From: Klebsormidium nitens
Taxonomy: Eukaryota > Streptophyta > Klebsormidiophyceae > Klebsormidiales > Klebsormidiaceae
DNA length: 64,000 nucleotides
Assembly: GCA_000708835.1 (NCBI GenBank)
Contig: DF237252.1
Span: 1-64,000, forward strand
Direction: 5' to 3'
Shown: positions 57,973-64,000 of the stretch, in pieces
How positions within the stretch are numbered: position 1 is the first letter of the stretch
Layout of the letters: the number at the start of each line of letters is the position of its first letter
Program-made: the position numbers and the translations under genes
Notes under the pieces: model-generated
The model's input: the letters and a program-made list of their open reading frames with translations, nothing else
Database searches by the model: none
What the model was told of the DNA's origin: nothing

Positions 57973-58814
57973 CACATGCAAGAATGGTGCAGACACAAAA
58001 CCCCGTTTCTTCCAGGGAATGCTGCAAGATCCTATGGCCGCCCTCCGCCCCGCAAATTGCTTCTTCACTTCTCCACAAGAATGCCAAAGCTCTATATTAG
58101 ACTCGTCCGAGAGACAGCGCCTTCACGCTGATTGTAAATCAGCAACAGCAATGCAAAGCGAGAGATCTGATGCGCCTTCGGTGTCACATATGCTGGCCCT
58201 TTGCGCATATTCAGCCCGGAAATTTTGCCCCGGAAAAGTGGCAAACCCTAAAACTGAGCGCACTCGAAGTTGCGTTAGGCAAATTCTGGTTGCGGTGGGG
58301 AAAGCCACCGTGCTTGTCCCCTGGGCAAAGGTTGGCAGTGGGTCGCGCCTCTCCATGCGGGAAGAAAGTGACCGGTAGGCTCAAAAAGGAGCGTTTTCGC
58401 AGTTTACCCCTCTGTCCGGGAAGAAGCACAAAGCGCAGCAGAGGAGTGTGACGCGGATCAGGAAGTCAGGGCTGCAACAACGATTGAAAGATTGCAGGGA
58501 GAGCCTCCAACCTGGGCCCTGAAAACTAGACTCTAGAGTTGTCCTTGACAAGGGGGAAGCCTTTTCGGCGGGTGGTTGATACTGCGCAAACCTGCTTTGG
58601 TCAGGACGATGCGGGGTGCATGAGAAGAGAAAAGTTGGTTTTTCTGAACGGGAGCAGTCAGCGCGGCGCTTTATTCTCGTGCAAGCAGAGTTTACAAACA
58701 GTCACAGGCAGTGTGGGCTCTTAGCGCCCTTACTGTCCCTGGTCGCAGGAAATACTTTTTTTTCAGGATATAGTCGCATCTTCAGAAGTTCTTCCCAGGA
58801 CAAAGGCAGAAAAA
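57973..58814. promoter_or_regulatory. Shared upstream region of GOLD and F-box genes
   Basis: These 842 bases separate two divergent starts (57972 minus, 58815 plus), so both promoters must lie here. I see no distinctive motif. Confidence 0.4.
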
Positions 58815-61800
58815 ATGGATCCAATGGAGGTGGAGCAAAGTACGGAGGCTGTGGATCAGGTGGCAAGCATTCCAGACGACGTCGTAATCCGCATCCTGTC
58901 CTCACTCAAGGTAGGGCTGTCCCCAACCATTTGTTTTTGCCGCTCTTCCACTGAAGCAAAGGGTTTTTTAGCAAGCGCTAGTTCAATTGTTATGTACCTT
59001 CAAAACACTCCTGCGAGGTCAGATTGCAATAATGCATGTGGTGCTTCAGATCGGTGGACCAGAATTCTTTCAGCTTGAGCGCACCCCTTGTGCTTAGGCA
59101 TGTCTTTTCAGTTGTCGTCCTATCAGGGTTCTTGCGTACTTAGCTAAGGCAGGTTGGCCTTTGCCTCTTGGTCTTTTGTGGAACTTGCACAACCTGCAGT
59201 GGACAATTTGGACAACACTGGGTCAGCGTTCGGAGACGTTCATTGTCAAGTTCCACGAGAATCTCAGTCTGTGGAGGTTTGTGGATATGAGAGAAGGAAG
59301 TTTTGTGCTCAGTGAAGGCTAGATTAGCCTCAAAGCCTAAGCATATCCATGCGCTTCAGAGTACGGAGTTCACAAAGTACTCTAGTCAACCCTAAGAGGG
59401 GTCCGTGTCTCTCAGCTCTTTGCTGTTCAATACCCAGAAATGGAGACTCATCTGATTAGCACAGATTGGGCTTATCAGAGAAGCAAGGACGGATCAACGT
59501 GAGGCAGTTTTGGCCCTATAGTCGACTTTGAACAAAAGGATCTGCTTCACTTGAGCTGCTCAATAAGATTGAAGTAGCAATGACATCTTTGACTGCCGTG
59601 GTCGTACATTCCGTTGGATCGGCGGACACGATTTTGGTTTACTTTTTGAACGGCAGTGCGCATGGTTGGTGCCTCTCTTTGAGTGTTGCAGTGACTGAAA
59701 TCAGCTCAACTTGGATCAGTGAAGGGAATCCATTCTAAATGGGCCACACACAACAAGCGTCCTCCGAAAACATACTGAGCTGATGTCTGCCGTGATCACA
59801 GTACCTCGCTCAAGCTTCTGGTTAGTTACGTCGAATCCTGCTGTAAAATGTCATTGTGCAACCCTTTTGGTATGTTCAAGTCACCCAATTTCCTAAAGAA
59901 AGACGTTGCCTTTTGTTCCTTGCAGGACGCGCGCCTAGTTGCCAAGTGCTCGCTGGTCAGCAAGCGGTGGCAGCAGATGTGCGCGCGCGTGCAGACGCTC
60001 CACTTCTACAGCGGCCTCTTCAAGGGGCACAACGACTATGAGGAGATTGTTGGGAAGATGGTCCTCAAGACCTGCGAGCTGCGGAGCCTGCAGGTGGGTG
60101 TGCTTTGACGTCTCGCTCTCTAGCTCCGCTTATGGGCACCATTATTGCTGAAGGAGATTGGGGATGGCAACTTGCAGAGAGAATGGCAGTGGCAGGGTGA
60201 AGACGGGATTCTGCTCGAAGTACTCTTGGACCTTGAGATTGGTCTGAACTCGGACGTCCTTTTTTTCTTCGTTGATATGGTAGTTCTTCATGATAGTGTT
60301 TAATTGTGTCCTGTTGTACTCACCATCCTCGATCTCCTTGAAACCATTGGCAAGAGGACGTCGGATTCTATGGGGATTCTGCTCTGCCAGGCCTAAGTAG
60401 CGTCGGCCTGTGGCAAAGATTACGCCAGGCTTGTTCATGGTCTGTGAGCATCTGATGTTAGTCAGTTGGGGGCACATTCCTTTTTTTCGAATTAAGTCTC
60501 ACATTTTGGAATTTGACCTTCTGGAGCTCACAAGAAAGCTCACCCTTCCTCAAGTCCTCCGTTGAAACAAGCTTCAGCTCTCCCAGTCCTCCCGTAGCTG
60601 TCGTACTCAAGGCACCCTTAATTCAAGGCCAGATTCTCGGCGAACAGCACTTCAGGGCTCTTGTTTCTATTTATCACGGCACCTTAGGTCACCCGTATGT
60701 AAGTATTGCCGTATGAGACCCGCCACGTTTGTGGCCGACAGCAAGCCAAACTCCTTTGATGTTCGTTAGCAAGCCTCAGCCTAAGCTATGACGAACATCT
60801 AGTCGGAAAGAGCCCCACGTTCCATAAGAGCCCGACATTTAAAACAACTTTGAAGCCTTGAGACCAGTTTCCCCCAACAACCCGCGTTGCACTAAGATTC
60901 CCGCACAGATGCCAGTGATCCCCATCATGACTCGCTCTAGTGAGAGCTTCTTCATGCGCATTTTTGTTAAGTATCTTCTGCGGAAAGACCTGACGTCCTG
61001 CAAAAGCTGACGTTCTAAGAAAACCACAATGGGGGGAACAAGCTTGACGCCTTTGCAACGCTCGTTCCCAACAGGTCGCATTGCGCCAGGACTGTTGCAC
61101 AGAGTTTGTCCCTTATTCTCTTGACTCTTCCTATCTGATCATAACTTTTGGTGGAGACGTGTTTCATATGCACCTACTCTAGGTGCATATGAATCACAAG
61201 ATTTGCTGGACGATTGCAATCAGCTGTTATTCGGGAGAACCCTGACGGTAACCCCAAGCTTTCAGAGACAGCCTAACGTTCGAGAGAGTAGCCTTGACAC
61301 CTCGCACATAATTCCCGCAGGTCGCGTTGCACCAGGACCGCCACACGATGGCCGACGGCAACCGGCCGCGCGGCATCAGCGACGGGGAGCTTTTCAGATG
61401 GCTGGACCACACGGCCCCCCACCTCGAAAACTTCTACATCTCCGATCTCGGCGACGGACTCCCCGAAGCGAAGCTCTGGACGGGGCGCTTCGCGCGCCTC
61501 GCGACGTGCACCATGCTCAAAACCCTCGTTTTGAGCAACTCCGAGATTACGCACGCGCCCGGGTTCGATGCTCCCCCCCTCAGCCGGCTGAAGTCGCTGA
61601 CCCTGTATGGGGTCGTGTGCGGGGCCGACTCGGCGGAACGGGTGCTCGGGTTATGTCCCCGGTTGGAGAAGTTACTGATAACGGGGTGTCTGGGCGTGAC
61701 GAGTTTGAGGATCTCCAACCCGCACTTGACGACGTTCGCGCTGAAAGAGCCCCCGACGCCGGTTAGCAGCATAACCCTGCGGACGCCGGCGCTAACCAGG

Positions 61801-63876
61801 TTGAGCTTGGAGCAGGTCGCGGGGGTGAGCCTCGAGGCGGGGCGCGCACTGACCAAGCTGCACCTGCGCTCGGACCACTCCATCGTGCTCAACTTGCAGA
61901 ACACCGGGAATCTGCAGGTGGGTTGAAGCGGGCCTGGAAATCTTTCTTGGTGTTATGTGTATTGTGGCTTTGAGCTGAAGGTCCTGAAAATTGTGGCAAG
62001 GGCTGTGACTGGGACAGCATTCAGCAGTTGCTCTATGCTAACCCCAGGGTTAAGAACCTGATTATAACCGCAATCACACCTTTACACCTTAACATTTTCA
62101 GCCCAGTTATGCTCGATTCTGACGTGAGATTAACCCGGTTCTTGACCTCTTTTCCAGGACCTCAAAATCGTGGGCAAGGGTTGGGACTGGGACAGCATCC
62201 AGCAGCTGCTGTACGCTAACCCCAAGGTTAAGAACGTCGCCTTCTACATCAAGTGCCGGGACCAGATCCACGCCAACGGAGTCCCCGTTGAGCCCGTCCG
62301 GCTCGACCGCTTCTTCTACACGCTGCAGGTGCGGGGCCTTGCTTTGCTTGTGTTTATGAGGCTCTTCCTTCTTCTCTTCTTCGTGGTATGGATCAGGGGC
62401 TGGCTTATGGCTGCTATCAGTTTAGCCATATGCTATGGTCGGTTGTTTAGCTGGCACGTTGGCTGTTCGCGCGGGTACCGCATTCCCTTCCTGAAGTCAT
62501 GTCTTTTGCTGAACGGGCTGGATGTTCTCTTGGGCGTAGCCCGCTGCCTTCGGATGCTGCGCGTTTCGTATTGATCCATCTTTCTTGCACGATGCCCACA
62601 ATACAGGTACCGGTGTACGTCCGTCATGCCTCTTCTCTCCGTCCTTCTCCTTTCCTTCCCAACATCGTGATGGATCAGCATTCTTGGGGGCAAGATTGCC
62701 AGTGCTATCTCCTTTCCTTAGGAGGTCCGGAAGAAAACTTCCTGTCCTCCTGCGGAAGGACCGCATCCTGGGATGCTGCTATGTTACTTTCCTTTATCTT
62801 TTGTTCTCCTCTTTTTCAACATTCCGGTCTTGAATGGTAGAACAAGACGCAAAATATGCTCGTCTGCTCGCGAAGACCTGACTGGGGCGGATTTGGGTCG
62901 TTTGTTTCCTTGCCTCTCAAGGGTCTGGTGACTTGGCCTTTTGTGTGGACCCAAATCATTTCATCTTCGTTCCGCAGGAGGTGCGCAAGATGGAGATCGG
63001 CGCGGAGCTGATGTGGGTGCTGTCGGCGGGGCGGCTAGACGCGGCCACGATCGCGGAGGCGAACCCGGTGTGGATGCCCAAGGTGCAGGAGATCAAGCTG
63101 GGGGCCGTCAAGGCCAAGGCAGTCTACATTGACGTCCTCGCCGCGCTGCTCAAGTGAGACTTTGCTCTATCTCGTAGATGATTTTGATTGACATCTCACT
63201 TTTGTCCCATTGTTGCTCCAAGCAGTTTCAGAACCTTTTCTCCTCCCCGGAAATTGTGGTCATCATTTTTCCGCCAGGTTCTTGCAGGTTGGCCACCTCT
63301 GTATCTGTTTCATCCCACTCTTTCAACCAGGACCCACGATTGGGCTCTCCTGACATTCATTTTATCCCCCTCCCCGCAATCTCTCCCGTTCAACCGGTCC
63401 TCCAACCGGGCCACTCCCGGCGCTCACTCCTTTCCTCTTCGTGCAGCCAGTCCCCTTCCCACCAGAATGGAGAACTGGCCAACCTTGAACCTGATTTTGC
63501 CCTGCTTAATAAAGTGTCCTTCGACCGGCCATTTCTGACACCTATTCTCCCGCCCTCCTTTGCAGCCAGTTCCCCTTTTAAAATGAAATTGAGAACCGGC
63601 CACCCCTGACCCTCGTTTTGTCCCGCCCTGCTTCCATTTCTTTTCCGGTCACTCCAACCGGGCACTCCTGGCACTCATTTTCTCCCCCCCCCTCCCCGCA
63701 GCCGGTGCCCCGAGCTGAAGCGCGTGGTGGTGGACACGAGCCAGCTGAAGAAGAGCAGCTGGAATTGCTCCACCTTCTTCTCCGACGTCCTGCGGCTGCA
63801 GCGCGCGCACCCCGCCACCGACATCAAGATCAACATGCCCGACCTGTTTGTGCCCCCCAAGGGCCGAGAACAGTGA
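58815..63876 (+). CDS. F-box/LRR (RNI-like) protein, At1g10780-type
   Basis: Six exons (58815-58910, 59926-60093, 61321-61917, 62158-62328, 62978-63153, 63702-63876) join in frame to 460 residues. The N-terminal F-box reads IPDDVVIRILSSLKDARLVAKC and continues SLVSKRWQQM. Irregular Leu-rich repeats follow, e.g. LKTLVLSNSEIT, LKSLTLYGVVC, LEKLLITGCLGV and LTRLSLEQVAGV, ending with VVDTSQLKKSS and DIKINMPDLFVPP. F-box proteins recruit substrates to SCF ubiquitin ligases through SKP1, and the repeats would bind the substrate, here unknown. The WDWDSIQQLLYANPKVKNV segment resembles the plant At1g10780 family as I recall it. Introns 2, 3 and 5 each carry decoy copies of the following exon start. 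Confidence 0.88.
60881..61100 (+). repeat. Decoy copies of F-box gene exon 3 start
   Basis: The real junction at 61321 (CCCGCAG then GTCGCGTTGCACCAGG) is copied at 61075 (CCAACAG then GTCGCATTGCGCCAGG), including the preceding AGCTTGACGCC-like intron bases. A weaker copy occurs near 60881 (CCCGCGTTGCACTAAG). Confidence 0.75.
61979..62060 (+). repeat. Decoy copy of F-box gene exon 4 start
   Basis: GTCCTGAAAATTGTGGCAAG and the following ~60 bases copy the exon starting at 62158 (GACCTCAAAATCGTGGGCAA), about 179 bases upstream. Its acceptor has become CTGAAG, and the copy has single-base losses. Confidence 0.9.
63288..63701 (+). repeat. Decoy copies of F-box gene exon 6 start
   Basis: The unit CCAACCGGGCACTCCTGGCACTC, then a C/T-rich run, then GCAG and CCGGTGCCCC is repeated. 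Junction-like sites lie at 63447 (GTGCAG then CCAGTCCCC) and 63566 (TTGCAG then CCAGTTCCCC) before the functional exon at 63702, spacing 119 and 136. Worn copies lie nearer 63290-63385. Confidence 0.8.
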
Positions 63877-64000
63877 GCGCGCCTGGGGCGGAGAGGCGTG
63901 TCGGTTGGTAACAGTGAAACGCGCACCGGGCAGGAAGGTGTGTCGGTCGATAATAGTGATCGCGACCCGGGCATTTAGGCGTGTCGGCCAAGGACAGTGA

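Overview
The window is nuclear DNA of a green streptophyte (plant lineage), most likely a charophyte alga or early land plant. Three things support this: every gene is interrupted by GT-AG introns of roughly 150-1300 bases; coding exons are clearly GC-richer than introns and spacers; and the gene families are plant-type, namely two CKI1-like hybrid histidine kinases, an F-box/RNI protein of the At1g10780 type, a plant GOLD-domain protein and ESF1. Klebsormidium-like composition is my best guess, but the species cannot be fixed from sequence alone. Exon borders below were found by eye from splice signals, codon phase and, where available, paralogue or family comparison. All joined models stay in frame.

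Layout: (1) 114-5797 (+) is the 3' part of a Cys/His-rich von Willebrand A-domain protein. (2) 7078-9285 (-) is a small unrecognised membrane protein that shares an upstream region with ESF1. (3) 10126-16862 (+) is ESF1, a pre-rRNA processing factor. (4) 19505-31060 (+) is hybrid histidine kinase HK1. (5) 31809-37534 (-) is an unrecognised 908-residue coiled-coil protein. (6) 39746-49794 (-) is HK2, an inverted paralogue of HK1 with almost the same exon structure. (7) 52045-57972 (-) is a GOLD-domain protein. (8) 58815-63876 (+) is an F-box/LRR protein sharing an upstream region with (7). The two kinases should act as membrane receptors feeding a His-Asp phosphorelay; the other genes are housekeeping or unrelated.

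The most unusual feature runs across the genes. Intron 3' ends together with the first bases of the next exon are tandemly copied, giving ladders of decoy 3' splice sites just upstream of the real exon. This is seen in ESF1, HK1, HK2, the coiled-coil gene, the GOLD gene and three times in the F-box gene, with periods of about 33, 60 or 120-250 bases. One ladder (137-base spacing) is shared by HK1 and HK2 and so predates their duplication. A second striking feature is a miniature inverted-repeat element that fills an HK1 intron absent from HK2, which looks like intron gain by a transposable element. Two further copies of this element lie inside introns of ESF1 and the coiled-coil gene.
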